From the NCBI RefSeq assembly GCF_000015445.1, contig NC_008783.1:937001-1001000 (forward strand): a stretch of 64,000 nucleotides of DNA, written 5' to 3'. The notes under the pieces are model-generated. The model did not search any database. It saw only the letters and a list, made by a program, of their open reading frames with translations, and had not been told where the DNA came from. This DNA is from Bartonella bacilliformis KC583 (lineage in GTDB: Bacteria > Pseudomonadota > Alphaproteobacteria > Rhizobiales > Rhizobiaceae). A program made the translations under genes and the position numbers. Positions 43,999 to 53,531 of the stretch are shown one piece after another (position 1 is the first letter of the stretch; every line of letters begins with the position of its first letter).

Positions 43999-45069
43999 TT
44001 ATCTCAACTTAAGTGTTGAAAGACCAATAAGCGCTAACACAATCGCAATGATCCAAAAACGTACCACGATCTGACTTTCGGTCCAGCCTTTTTTTTCAAA
44101 ATGATGGTGAATCGGTGCCATAAGGAATACACGCTTTTTCGTCAACTTAAACCAACCGACTTGAATGATAACGGATAATGTTTCCAAAACAAAGAGCCCT
44201 CCAATAAAAATGAGAACAATTTCGTGCTTCGTTGCAACAGAAACAATCCCTAAAAGCCCTCCAAGCGCCAATGAACCAGTATCCCCCATAAAAATAGCTG
44301 CTGGAGGCGCATTAAACCATAAAAACCCGAGGCCTGCACCAAAAACTGCTCCTAATAAAACTGCCAATTCACCTACCCCCGATACATAATGGATTTGTAG
44401 ATAATCAGCAAAATTTATATTACCAGAAAGGTAAGCGATCAGAGCAAAAGATAAAGAAGCAACCATCACAGGGACAATGGCAAGCCCATCAAGGCCATCA
44501 GTCAAATTAACAGCATTACCAAGCCCTACGACAACACAAGCAGAAAAAGGAATGAAAAACCAGCCTAAATTAATAAAATATTCTTTTACAAAAGGTAAAG
44601 CCAATCCCGGTGAACCAACTTGTAAGATAATAAAAGAAGCAATAGATGCTACTAAAAATTCTAAGCTTAACCGTGCCTTACCAGAAAACCCCTTATCTGT
44701 TTGCTTTGTCACTTTAAGATAATCATCATAAAAGCCAATCGCCCCAAAAAAAAGCATGACAAACAAAGATACCCAAAGATAAATATTGAATAAATTACCC
44801 CATAACAGTGCTGATATGACAACCCCACTTAAAATCATCAATCCACCCATAGTGGGTGTTCCAGCTTTTTTAAAATGTGTTTGAGGCCCATCAGCTCGAA
44901 TGGGTTGTCCCTTACCCTGTCTTACTTTTAGGGAAGAAATAATGCTAGGACCAAATAAAAAAACTATTAAACCCGAAGTTAGCATCGCCGCCACAGTGCG
45001 AAACGTAATGTAACGAAAAACGTTGACACCTGGAAGCCAATCATAAAGCGAAGAGAAAAATAGCATCAT
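43999..45069 (-). CDS. mraY: Phospho-N-acetylmuramoyl-pentapeptide transferase
   Basis: Transfers phospho-MurNAc-pentapeptide to undecaprenyl phosphate, giving lipid I; 356 aa with about ten TM segments. Family motifs are [11 protein letters not shown], the catalytic aspartates in [23 protein letters not shown] and [12 protein letters not shown]. The C-terminal [12 protein letters not shown] histidine loop is complete. It starts 21 bases after murF and ends four bases before murD. Confidence 0.97.
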   Translation of the reverse strand: MMLFFSSLYDWLPGVNVFRYITFRTVAAMLTSGLIVFLFGPSIISSLKVRQGKGQPIRADGPQTHFKKAGTPTMGGLMILSGVVISALLWGNLFNIYLWVSLFVMLFFGAIGFYDDYLKVTKQTDKGFSGKARLSLEFLVASIASFIILQVGSPGLALPFVKEYFINLGWFFIPFSACVVVGLGNAVNLTDGLDGLAIVPVMVASLSFALIAYLSGNINFADYLQIHYVSGVGELAVLLGAVFGAGLGFLWFNAPPAAIFMGDTGSLALGGLLGIVSVATKHEIVLIFIGGLFVLETLSVIIQVGWFKLTKKRVFLMAPIHHHFEKKGWTESQIVVRFWIIAIVLALIGLSTLKLR

Positions 45070-45090
45070 AGTATAAAAATCCCTTTTAAA

Positions 45091-46509
45091 TTATAGAGAT
45101 ATAACTTTATAGCGGTCAAGAAATGCAGCTACAATATGCGACGAATGAGTGCTGTGGGATGATTTCACTATAATGAGATCCCCCTTTGAAATTTCAGTAA
45201 AAATAAGTGGTAAAATTTCCTCAACATGCTCTGCATAATGAACCTCAACATAAGAAGAGAGATCAACAGCTAAAAATTTCATTTCCTTGCCAAATAAAAA
45301 AACTGGATTAGCACCAGAAGTACATATTGGCTTTACTAAAGCACGATGAAACTCTTCACTATAAACTCCCAATTCAAGCATATCTCCTAAAACAGCAATT
45401 CGTCGACCACAGGCACCCACTGGTCCTATAGATAGGAGATTAAGGGCAGCACGCATAGAAACAGGATTGGCATTATAACTTTCATCGATCAAATGAAATT
45501 CTTCACCATCTGGTAGAGATAATCGATAACGGGTACCACGACCTTGTGGAAGAGAAAAATGGCTCAAAGCAGGCGCGATACGTGATAAATCAGCACCAAC
45601 TGCATCACAAGCTGCTATAACTCCTAAACTGTTATCCACAATGTGTCGACCAGGAGCACCAATTTTAATCATCACATCTCGCCCAGAAAATCGTACAGTC
45701 ATACAAGAGTGATTTTCTAAAAGACAAATCTCCTTTGCTTGATAATCAGCACAGTCCGATTCACCAAAGCTCAAAATCTTTTTCACATTGCATTGTTCTG
45801 CCTTTTGAACTAAGTAAGAAAAAAAATCGCTATCTGCATTTAAAATAGCGATTCCCTTATTATCCAGCCCTTCAAAAATTTCAGCTTTTGCATCTGCAAT
45901 TTCCTCAAGATTCTTAAAAAATTCTATATGTCCAGCAGCAATATGAGTAATCAAAGCGACATGCGGACACACCAATTTTACGAGAGAACGAATTTCATCT
46001 TTATGATTCATACCAATTTCAAAGATACCATAATCGCTATCTAAAGGCATCTGTGCTAAAGTCAGCGGGACACCCCAGCAATTATTAAAAGAAGCAATAT
46101 TAGCATGAACTTTTCCAACAGTTTGAAGGACTTTCTTAAGAGCTTCTTTTGTTGTCGTTTTTCCAACAGAACCTGTCACCGCTATAATCTTAGCTTTGGA
46201 ACGCTTACGTGCTTCTTGTGCAAGCTGTTCTAGTGCTTTCAAAACATCAGGAACAACAATAAGTGGAGCCGATAATTGTTTCATGTCATCTAAACGATTT
46301 TGCGCAATGACAAGAGCTCCTGCGCCTCTTGCAAGAGCCTGTGCAGCAAAATCATGTCCATCTAGACGATTTTTAATACAGAAAAAAATATCACCTTTTA
46401 CAAGAGTTCGGCTATCAATCGAAACCCCAGGAAAACTCTCTGGTAAGCACCCAATCGCAACACCATCCATTGCAGAAAGCAGTATTTTTTGATCCCACAA
46501 CACTGTCAT
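45091..46509 (-). CDS. murF: UDP-N-acetylmuramoyl-tripeptide--D-alanyl-D-alanine ligase
   Basis: Adds D-Ala-D-Ala, made by Ddl, to the muramyl tripeptide; 472 aa. The N-terminal [16 protein letters not shown] matches MurE/MurF fold I. The ATP loop is [15 protein letters not shown], followed by [12 protein letters not shown] and [11 protein letters not shown]. The C-terminal [16 protein letters not shown] and [10 protein letters not shown] are diagnostic for MurF. The start overlaps the murE stop by four bases. Confidence 0.96.
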   Translation of the reverse strand: MTVLWDQKILLSAMDGVAIGCLPESFPGVSIDSRTLVKGDIFFCIKNRLDGHDFAAQALARGAGALVIAQNRLDDMKQLSAPLIVVPDVLKALEQLAQEARKRSKAKIIAVTGSVGKTTTKEALKKVLQTVGKVHANIASFNNCWGVPLTLAQMPLDSDYGIFEIGMNHKDEIRSLVKLVCPHVALITHIAAGHIEFFKNLEEIADAKAEIFEGLDNKGIAILNADSDFFSYLVQKAEQCNVKKILSFGESDCADYQAKEICLLENHSCMTVRFSGRDVMIKIGAPGRHIVDNSLGVIAACDAVGADLSRIAPALSHFSLPQGRGTRYRLSLPDGEEFHLIDESYNANPVSMRAALNLLSIGPVGACGRRIAVLGDMLELGVYSEEFHRALVKPICTSGANPVFLFGKEMKFLAVDLSSYVEVHYAEHVEEILPLIFTEISKGDLIIVKSSHSTHSSHIVAAFLDRYKVISL

Positions 46510-47957
46510 TTATTCAATTCCTTCAAAGCAGAAATTGCTTCTAAACGATCTGAAAAAGGACGTGTTTCCTGTCCTACAACCTGACCATTTTCATGACCTT
46601 TTCCTGCAATAATTAATGTATCTCCAGCCTCAAGTAACCCCACGGCATAATAAATTGCTTCACTACGATCTGCTATTTCCAGTGCCCCTGGTGCTGCTTG
46701 TAAAATATCCTGTCGAATTTTTTCTGGCTCCTCAGTACGAGGATTATCATCCGTGACAATAACAATATCAGCCTTATCAACTGCAATTTTTCCCATCAAT
46801 GGCCTTTTCCCTTGATCACGATCACCACCACAACCAAAAACAACAATCAAACGCCCTGGAGTAAAAGGACGAGCAGCAAGCAACACCTGCTCTAAAGCTT
46901 CTGGCTTATGAGCATAATCTACATAAACAGATGCATTGTCTTTCGTCTTGCTAACTAACTCTAGCCGACCAGGTGCTCCCTTCAATTTTTTAAGAGAGCT
47001 AAAGACCTTATCTGAAGAACTCCCTGTTGTAATTGCTAAACCTGCAGCCATGAGCGCATTAGTAACCTGAAAATGTCCTACAAGCGGCAAATCAAACGTG
47101 TAAACATCATTTTCTATACGACACTCAACATATTGTTTTGAACGTCGATGTTCAATACGATTAATTTTGATAAATTGCCCTTTACGCCCAATTGTTAAAG
47201 CCCGGCGACCTGCTTGTGTAACATGATTAATTACTTCTTGTGAATAACCATCATCGGCCATAATAAGTGCAGGTGCATCCGGTGGCAACAATGTATCAAA
47301 CAACCTCATCTTAGCACGCAAATAATCTTTTACACACGCGTGATAATCCATATGATCACGCCCTAAATTAGTAAAAGCAGCTGCTGCTAAATTTACTCCA
47401 TCAAGCCGACTTTGATCTAGACCATGTGAAGAAGCTTCAAGCGCTGCATGCGTCACACCCTCATCAGCAAGTTCATATAACAGGCGATGTAACATCACCG
47501 GATCAGGAGTTGTTAGAGAACCATAATCATTTCGCTTAGGAGAGACAACACCTACTGTGCCAATACTAGCTGCACAAAATCCAACATGTTGCCAAATTTG
47601 CCGAATAAACGAAACAACCGATGTTTTACCACTAGTCCCCGTAACAGCCAAAACAGTTTCCGGCTGAGTACTATAAAAACGTGCAGCTGCTAAAGCCAAG
47701 TTATGGCGTACATCTGAAACCTGCAAAACTGGAACGGATAAATTTTCGGCAACAAAATCAAAATCTGTAACCACAACCCGCGCACCCCGCTTTATAGCAT
47801 CATTTATATAATGTCTGCCATCACCCTTGTTTCCTTGAAGAGCAACAAAAACATAACCCGGCAATATTTGCCGAGAATTTGCACTGATCCCTGTAATTTT
47901 AATTGAGGCAAGATTATTATCATCAACACATTCTGTAAATAATGCTCCAAGAAACAT
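46506..47957 (-). CDS. murE: UDP-MurNAc-L-Ala-D-Glu--2,6-diaminopimelate ligase
   Basis: Adds the third peptide residue; 483 aa. [18 protein letters not shown] starts fold I. The ATP loop is [15 protein letters not shown], and the central domain has [18 protein letters not shown] and [12 protein letters not shown]. The C-terminal substrate motif reads DNPRTEEP, the DNPR sequence that selects meso-diaminopimelate rather than lysine. It follows ftsI after 33 bases. Confidence 0.97.
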   Translation of the reverse strand: MFLGALFTECVDDNNLASIKITGISANSRQILPGYVFVALQGNKGDGRHYINDAIKRGARVVVTDFDFVAENLSVPVLQVSDVRHNLALAAARFYSTQPETVLAVTGTSGKTSVVSFIRQIWQHVGFCAASIGTVGVVSPKRNDYGSLTTPDPVMLHRLLYELADEGVTHAALEASSHGLDQSRLDGVNLAAAAFTNLGRDHMDYHACVKDYLRAKMRLFDTLLPPDAPALIMADDGYSQEVINHVTQAGRRALTIGRKGQFIKINRIEHRRSKQYVECRIENDVYTFDLPLVGHFQVTNALMAAGLAITTGSSSDKVFSSLKKLKGAPGRLELVSKTKDNASVYVDYAHKPEALEQVLLAARPFTPGRLIVVFGCGGDRDQGKRPLMGKIAVDKADIVIVTDDNPRTEEPEKIRQDILQAAPGALEIADRSEAIYYAVGLLEAGDTLIIAGKGHENGQVVGQETRPFSDRLEAISALKELNK

Positions 47958-47990
47958 ATTTTCTCACATTTATAAGGTATGATTTTTTCA

Positions 47991-49709
47991 CTATTGTTCT
48001 TTTGATAATTCTAAACCATCAAAAATCGTCTCATATTCTTTCTTGAAATCTGATTTTATTCCAAGAAAACTAGCTGAACGGCGAATAATATTGGCAAGCA
48101 CTGGTGCTGCATTCATTCCAGCTGTTGCTAAACGTTTTCCCTCTCCAGGTTGTGGTTCATCAATAATTGTTAAAACAACATAAGAAGGATTATCAATAGG
48201 AAAAGCAGCAAGAAAACTATTAAAATTTTTTGTTTTAGAATATTTTCCATTTTCAATTTTTTCAGCCGTCCCTGTTTTCCCACCAATACGATACCCTTCT
48301 ACTTGTGCGTTACGTCCAGAACCAATGACACTATTCAATTTATAAAGATAGCGCATCTCTTGACTTGTTTGAGGATGAAGAACCTGTTTGGCATATTTCA
48401 TAGCTTGCGCTTCAGTGCGTTTTAATAATGTCGGTTCAATCAACCAACCATTATTCATTAAAGCAGCTGCACCTACTATCGTTTGTAATGGCGTTATGGC
48501 TATACCGTGCCCAAAAGAAATTGTCATAGAATTAATATCACGCCACTGACGTGGCAAAATAGGATTAGCAACTTCAGGCAATTCTACTTTCATACGATCT
48601 AATAAACCAAACCGTTTCAAAAAATCGCGATGTCCATCAACCCCTACCGCTAATGCTTCCTTAGCAGAACCAATATTAGAGGAATAAATAAAAATCTCCC
48701 ATAATTTTAATGGGCGATTCTTTCCATGAAAATCGTGAATAAAATAGTTCTTACTTGCTTGAAGTGGTTTGGACGCATCAATGACACTGTTTAGGTGAAA
48801 AATTTCTGAATCAAGCGCCATCGCTGTCGTGAAACTTTTGATAATGGATCCCATTTCAAAAGCTCCAGCTGTTATCCGGTTTAAGCGATCACTTTTAAGA
48901 GCATCAACAGGATTTCCAGGATCAAAATCAGGAACAGACGCCATAGCTAAAACTTCACCGGTATGAATATTTAAAATAACAGCTCCCGCAGCAAGCGCTT
49001 TGTAAATCTTCATCGCCTTTATGAGTTCATCGCGCACAATTGTCTGAACACGCACATCAATCGAAAGTTGAACAGGATTCAATGACATATCCGTTGTAAG
49101 ACCAGAAGTACGCAGAACACTTAAACCAGCGTCATCAATATATTTCTCCATCCCCGCTATGCCCTGATTATCAACATTAACCATGCCAAGAATATGCGAA
49201 GCAACAGAACCACCTGGATAAAAACGACGTATTTCTGTGCGGAAACCAATACCTGGAATACCAAGTGCCATAATTTGCTGTTTTTGTTTTGGGGTTAACC
49301 CACGTTGAATCCAAGAAAAACCAGATTTGCTCTTTAAACGCTTGTAAATTTCCTGAAAATCAAGCTTCGGTAAAACCGTTGAAATCAATTCTATTGTTTC
49401 GTCCACGTCAATAATGCGCCGTGGTTCAGCAAAAAGCGAGTAGGTTGCGATATCGGTTGCTAATAAACGCCCATTACGATCAATAATATCAGGTCGAGTA
49501 GCTAATTGCAGTGTTCCTGGACCTTTTGCTTCTTCAATGCGATCATCTTCAAGCCCATAAAAAATAAGGCATTTTCCCATAATGCTATAAAAAATAAGAA
49601 CGCATATTAACGAAAAAATCAAACGTGAACGACGGATAGAAAAATCTAAATTATTTACTTGACTGTTTAAGCGCTTTTTTTTCCGAAAAAATAGACGCAA
49701 TAATTTCAT
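47991..49709 (-). CDS. ftsI: Septal peptidoglycan transpeptidase FtsI (PBP3)
   Basis: Class B penicillin-binding protein, 572 aa. One N-terminal TM segment (about residues 28-50, SRLIFSLICVLIFYSI) is followed by the dimerisation domain (RPDIIDRNGRLLATD). Transpeptidase motifs are SxxK at Ser288-Lys291 (MGSIIKSF), SxN near 343-345 (YSSNIG) and KTGT (GGKTGTAEK). It overlaps the ftsL stop by one base and forms a septal synthase with FtsW. Confidence 0.96.
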   Translation of the reverse strand: MKLLRLFFRKKKRLNSQVNNLDFSIRRSRLIFSLICVLIFYSIMGKCLIFYGLEDDRIEEAKGPGTLQLATRPDIIDRNGRLLATDIATYSLFAEPRRIIDVDETIELISTVLPKLDFQEIYKRLKSKSGFSWIQRGLTPKQKQQIMALGIPGIGFRTEIRRFYPGGSVASHILGMVNVDNQGIAGMEKYIDDAGLSVLRTSGLTTDMSLNPVQLSIDVRVQTIVRDELIKAMKIYKALAAGAVILNIHTGEVLAMASVPDFDPGNPVDALKSDRLNRITAGAFEMGSIIKSFTTAMALDSEIFHLNSVIDASKPLQASKNYFIHDFHGKNRPLKLWEIFIYSSNIGSAKEALAVGVDGHRDFLKRFGLLDRMKVELPEVANPILPRQWRDINSMTISFGHGIAITPLQTIVGAAALMNNGWLIEPTLLKRTEAQAMKYAKQVLHPQTSQEMRYLYKLNSVIGSGRNAQVEGYRIGGKTGTAEKIENGKYSKTKNFNSFLAAFPIDNPSYVVLTIIDEPQPGEGKRLATAGMNAAPVLANIIRRSASFLGIKSDFKKEYETIFDGLELSKEQ

Positions 49710-50113
49710 TACCGCATGCCTTTTTGAACAACACCATTCATGGGAAAGATACGATTATTAACAAGGAAAGGCTTATTTTCTTCAAAATCATATTGTTTGA
49801 TTAATTCTTCAATTGGATCATGCAAACGTACTGGAATATCTTCTAATTCAACAACTTGTCGAGGTTGTATAATCTCTAAATTTAGTTCTTTTTTATAACG
49901 CTCTGCAAGTATTGCCATACGTGAGGGCTCTATCATCGTAGCCCATTCAGCACGAAGAAGTTTTACCGTATTTTTTTCTACTGCAATTTCATGTTCAATA
50001 CGAAGCACTTCACCAATTTGTTTTTGAACATCATATTTTACTTTGTACGTAATAGCTGCCATAAAAATCATGATTATGACGAAAATGACATCCAATGTAC
50101 GAAAAACTATCAT
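49709..50113 (-). CDS. ftsL: Cell division protein FtsL
   Basis: Small bitopic divisome protein, 134 aa, joining FtsQ/FtsB and activating FtsWI. A TM segment lies at about residues 6-24 (LDVIFVIIMIFMAAITYKV). A coiled coil follows (VQKQIGEVLRIEHEIAVEKN), then LLRAEWATMIEPSRMAILAER, a segment typical of alphaproteobacterial FtsL. It overlaps rsmH and ftsI by one base on each side, which also supports the assignment. Confidence 0.92.
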   Translation of the reverse strand: MIVFRTLDVIFVIIMIFMAAITYKVKYDVQKQIGEVLRIEHEIAVEKNTVKLLRAEWATMIEPSRMAILAERYKKELNLEIIQPRQVVELEDIPVRLHDPIEELIKQYDFEENKPFLVNNRIFPMNGVVQKGMR

Positions 50114-51108
50114 TATTTATTGCTTTCAAAATTAGCAATTTCTTTTAAGCCAAACAATTTCATATCTGCTTCCATTGCATCTACCTGAGTACGGATGCCT
50201 ATACGCAACCTTGCAGAACGTGCACGAGGGTTTTTCTGTAATTCCTCTTCACTTGCAGTTTTTCCACCTTTAAATAAAGGAAAAAACGTCGCTGGAGCAG
50301 ATTCTACTTCTGGAAGATAGCGTGATCCTTTACGATTTCCTGAACAAAAAGAAAAAAATTTTTTCACTATGCGATCTTCAAGTGAATGAAAACTTACGAC
50401 TCCCAAACGCCCCCCTGCTTTTAAAACCCGCTCAGCAGCAAATAAACCGCGTGTAAGTTCATTAAGCTCATCATTAACGTAAATGCGAAGAGCCTGAAAT
50501 ACACGTGTTGCAGGATGAATACGATCTCCTGGTTTACGACCTATTAAAACCTCAATTTCATGAGCAAGATCACGTGTACGCAAAAAAGGGCGAATACGAC
50601 GACGCTTTTCAATCATTTTTGCAATTCGGCTTGAATGACGCTCTTCTCCTAATATCCTAAATATCTGAATCAAATCATCTATTTTTAAGTGATTCACAAC
50701 ATCGCTTGCAGATAAACCCGTCTGTGCCATTCTCATATCTAACGGACCATCTTTTTGAAAAGAAAATCCTCGTTCAGCCTCATCAAGCTGCATAGAAGAA
50801 ACACCAATGTCAAGAATAACTGCATCTACCTTTTCTTCAATCACACGATCCAACTGTGAAAACTCTGTTTGTACTAAACGAAGACGTGGAAAAAATTGAT
50901 CGACAAGCGGTTTTCCTTCACGGATTGCATGCGGATCACGATCAAGAGCAGTAACATTCGCACCTGCATTCAAAAGAGCACGCGTATAACCACCAGCACC
51001 AAAAGTTCCATCAATCACTGTTGCACCAGACAATGGCGCAAGCCCAGCCAAAACCGGCTCTAATAATACTGGAATATGGCGTTTAGTTCCGTTATCTCGT
51101 TCTATCAC
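50113..51108 (-). CDS. rsmH: 16S rRNA m4C1402 methyltransferase RsmH (MraW)
   Basis: Methylates N4 of C1402 in the ribosomal P site; about 331 aa. The start is uncertain: the GTG at 51108 ([20 protein letters not shown]) gives the usual N-terminus, while a TTG at 51144 would add 12 residues. Motif [38 protein letters not shown] (split here), [22 protein letters not shown] segment and [14 protein letters not shown] all match RsmH. It is the first gene of the dcw cluster; the usual preceding gene mraZ is absent. Confidence 0.94.
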   Translation of the reverse strand: MIERDNGTKRHIPVLLEPVLAGLAPLSGATVIDGTFGAGGYTRALLNAGANVTALDRDPHAIREGKPLVDQFFPRLRLVQTEFSQLDRVIEEKVDAVILDIGVSSMQLDEAERGFSFQKDGPLDMRMAQTGLSASDVVNHLKIDDLIQIFRILGEERHSSRIAKMIEKRRRIRPFLRTRDLAHEIEVLIGRKPGDRIHPATRVFQALRIYVNDELNELTRGLFAAERVLKAGGRLGVVSFHSLEDRIVKKFFSFCSGNRKGSRYLPEVESAPATFFPLFKGGKTASEEELQKNPRARSARLRIGIRTQVDAMEADMKLFGLKEIANFESNK

Positions 51109-51352
51109 AATAACCCAATCTTGATTTATGTTTTTGCAGATCAACAGCCATCAATGGTAGATAACATCATCATAATCAAAACTTTAACTTTCATGTCTAT
51201 TTAAAGCTAAAATTGATCCAACATGCTACGTTAGCTCATTATACTTAAAAAAATATTATGATTTTTAAAATCATCTCCTCTTAAGCGCGTAATTCAAAAA
51301 CAAAAAACAAGCCTTCAAAGAAACTTATATAAACACCGTATAAATAAATATC

Positions 51353-51733
51353 AGTCGGCCTATAAGCCGGGTTCTGTATGGTAAAGCTTATACTTTACAT
51401 GGCAACCATTCATCTAGGACGGATGTTACCATCCGCCTCGTGCAACCTACCCAAATGACTCACCTGGAAACTGGCTGCAAGCCAAACCTTGCACGTCATT
51501 TCTATTTGGTCTTGCTCCCGGTGGGGTTTACCTTGCCACACCCATTACTGCGTGCGCGGTGAGCTCTTACCTCACCTTTTCACCCTTACCTATAAAAATA
51601 GGCGGTTTGCTTTCTGTGGCACTTTCCCTAGGGTCACCCCCGCCGGGTGTTACCCGGCACCGTTTTTCCATGGAGCCCGGACTTTCCTCACCTATCTTAA
51701 CATGAGACAAGCGCGGCTGCCCAGCCGACTGAT
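51353..51733 (-). ncRNA. rnpB: RNase P RNA (bacterial type A)
   Basis: Catalytic RNA of RNase P, which matures tRNA 5' ends. Read on the minus strand, the 5' part (complement of 51672-51690) is the hallmark GAGGAAAGTCCGGGCTCC. The 3' end (complement of 51356-51380) is ACAGAACCCGGCTTATAGG followed by CCGACTG, which pairs with CAGTCGGC at the 5' end. The length of about 380 nt fits alphaproteobacterial RNase P RNA. The gene lies about 240 bp upstream of rsmH in the same orientation. End positions are set by the terminal pairing and may be off by a few bases. Confidence 0.95.
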
Positions 51734-51738
51734 CTGAT

Positions 51739-52205
51739 ATTTATAAAACATTTTTCATAACGTGAAAATAGATGCTAAAAATATTTTATATATTGTAGTA
51801 AAAGAATTGATCACATTCGTTGATTGTTTATTTATTTTTGTGACACTATAAACAGTGGTTTTACGCACAATTTAGTATTTTCAAGCTGGTGGCCTAAAAT
51901 ATATTATCATTTTATAAAGCTAAATAGATTTTAACTTTTAAACAATGTTTTATTAAAAACGGTATCCACTTTTTTATTTCATAATCCATATCATGTTTAA
52001 AAATTATAGAGCACACATTGCTAGTGCTTAATTTATGCACTTTGCATATTCATGATACCATTAAAAAAACTTCTGTTTGCATATTATTTTATGATTAAAC
52101 TCACTGACCATTTTCACTATAGGCTTAATAGAATAAGAAGATTCTTCAAATAGCAACAGAACGAAAATACTCTTAAATCAGTTTCAAATAATGACCAAAA
52201 TATGA
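51739..52205. other. Intergenic region upstream of rnpB
   Basis: 467 bp, AT-rich, no supported ORF. The minus-strand rnpB promoter must lie close to 51740-51790, where TATAAAT-like sequence is present but no clear -35 box. Confidence 0.4.
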
Positions 52206-52565
52206 TTACAAATTAGTATCTATAACAGAAGAACGAGAAATTGCTTTTAATGCAATTGCAGTAACAGTTTTACCAAATTTTTGTGCTTGTTCATTGTTCT
52301 GACCACTCGCAAGAACAGCAAAAATTGCATCCCGACGTGCTTGGTCAACAACACTTTGTTTTTTTTGAGTATCTATTTTAGAAAAGCTCATTGCAACACC
52401 TGAAAAAAACGTCGCCAGATCTTCTGAAAGTATACCTTTTGTTATTACTATCTGGTGAGAAAAAATCATCTTTTTTACAGATTGATAAGCCAAAAAACTA
52501 ACAGCAAAAACTAATAAAAAAAATAAAATGAGAAAAATAATACGATGCCAACAGAATTTTATCAT
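52206..52565 (-). CDS. Hypothetical single-pass membrane protein
   Basis: 119 aa, not recognised. Residues 8-28 form one strong TM segment or uncleaved signal anchor (RIIFLILFFLLVFAVSFLA). The rest (about 90 residues) is probably periplasmic and contains KKQSVVDQARRDAIFAVLASGQ, a helical segment. Codon use looks coding and a GGAC precedes the ATG, so I regard it as a real gene, probably lineage-restricted. It sits downstream of the candidate sRNA with the hairpin terminator between them. Confidence 0.55.
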   Translation of the reverse strand: MIKFCWHRIIFLILFFLLVFAVSFLAYQSVKKMIFSHQIVITKGILSEDLATFFSGVAMSFSKIDTQKKQSVVDQARRDAIFAVLASGQNNEQAQKFGKTVTAIALKAISRSSVIDTNL

Positions 52566-52773
52566 TTTTTGTCCTAAATACTACAAACACAAGTCTGCAC
52601 ATCACACATAAAATGTTTTTATATTTTCTTAACCCCTAAAAATAATGACTCATACTGGTTTTTAAACCATTCTCGATGCATTTTATACATAACGTGTCAT
52701 ACAACACTGACTCTTAATGCTTTTCTCAGTGACATAAGAATTCGTGTAATCATGAAGTAGATTATTGATTGAA

Positions 52774-52808
52774 ATAAAAAAACCCGACTGAAAAATTTCA
52801 GTCGGGCC
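52774..52808 (-). terminator. Strong Rho-independent terminator (minus strand)
   Basis: Perfect inverted repeat CCCGACTGAA (52783-52792) and TTCAGTCGGG (52797-52806) with a four-base loop, followed on the minus strand by seven T (plus-strand A, 52776-52782). It has no annotated gene directly upstream other than the candidate sRNA. Confidence 0.93.
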
Positions 52809-52920
52809 AAAAACTCTCAGGGATCCACGCGGGGGGGGGGGGGGAGAGGCTCCCTGATTGTCCTTGATCACATCGATTCTAGATCATCGATGAGACACCC
52901 CTGCTATGGAATAAAATATT
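52776..52920 (-). ncRNA. Candidate small RNA with a C14 loop (approximate ends)
   Basis: On the minus strand three hairpins follow one another. The first is CATCGAT/ATCGATG (52871-52877 and 52886-52892) with loop sequence containing TCTAGA. The second is CAGGGA/TCCCTG (52818-52823 and 52851-52856), whose loop includes 14 consecutive C (plus-strand G, 52831-52844). The last is a strong terminator stem with seven T. No convincing ORF lies here. Stacked hairpins with a C-rich loop and terminator resemble trans-acting alphaproteobacterial sRNAs that pair with Shine-Dalgarno sequences. The 5' end and promoter were not identified, so this is a structural prediction only. Confidence 0.45.
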
Positions 52921-53531
52921 TTAAACAACAAGAAATTCTTGTCATTTTTTCCAAAAAAAAAGTAAAAATTATTACTAATCTTGTAAAAATGAAAAAATTT
53001 AGGCAAAAAATACTAAACCCGGCCCAATTTGAAGCAATTTTGTTTTAAAATATATCCATAAGATTTTTCTGCTTATTGGAATTTATATTATAATTTTTAC
53101 AAAAAAATCTTTTGCTATAATAATTAAAAACAATAAGAAGTTTTTACGAATCAAATCCTAATTAATCGGTAAATCACGCAAACTGAATTAGTATGCTTCA
53201 AAATATAAAAATGAAAATCCTCAATACCATATTTTACTACACAAGCACTTTATTCCAAGAATAGTGCATCAGCATGTCAACCGCATAACCATATATAAAT
53301 GCTAACCATAACAGTTTGACTAATAATAATTGCTTTCACACACCATCGATCCAATAAAACAATAGATTATTTACTTTGTGAAAGCCATGATCAAAACTTG
53401 TTCTCTTTTCATCTCCCATGCAATGAAGAGACACTGGCAACATGGAATATAATTTGCTTTTTGAAAAATTTAGACGACACAAACATATCGATACTTTTTA
53501 AATTTAAATAGCTTATACAAGAAGAAGAATA
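52921..53531. other. Intergenic region between ettA and the candidate sRNA
   Basis: About 610 bp of AT-rich sequence, with no supported ORF, hairpin or RNA gene. It could hold the promoter for the minus-strand candidate sRNA. No terminator for ettA was recognised. Confidence 0.4.

Noticed and set aside
52683-52871. 62-codon minus-strand frame crossing the poly-C tract (with a run of five Pro)
   Set aside because: It runs through two hairpins and the terminator, and its proline run arises only from the homopolymer; better explained as part of a non-coding RNA.
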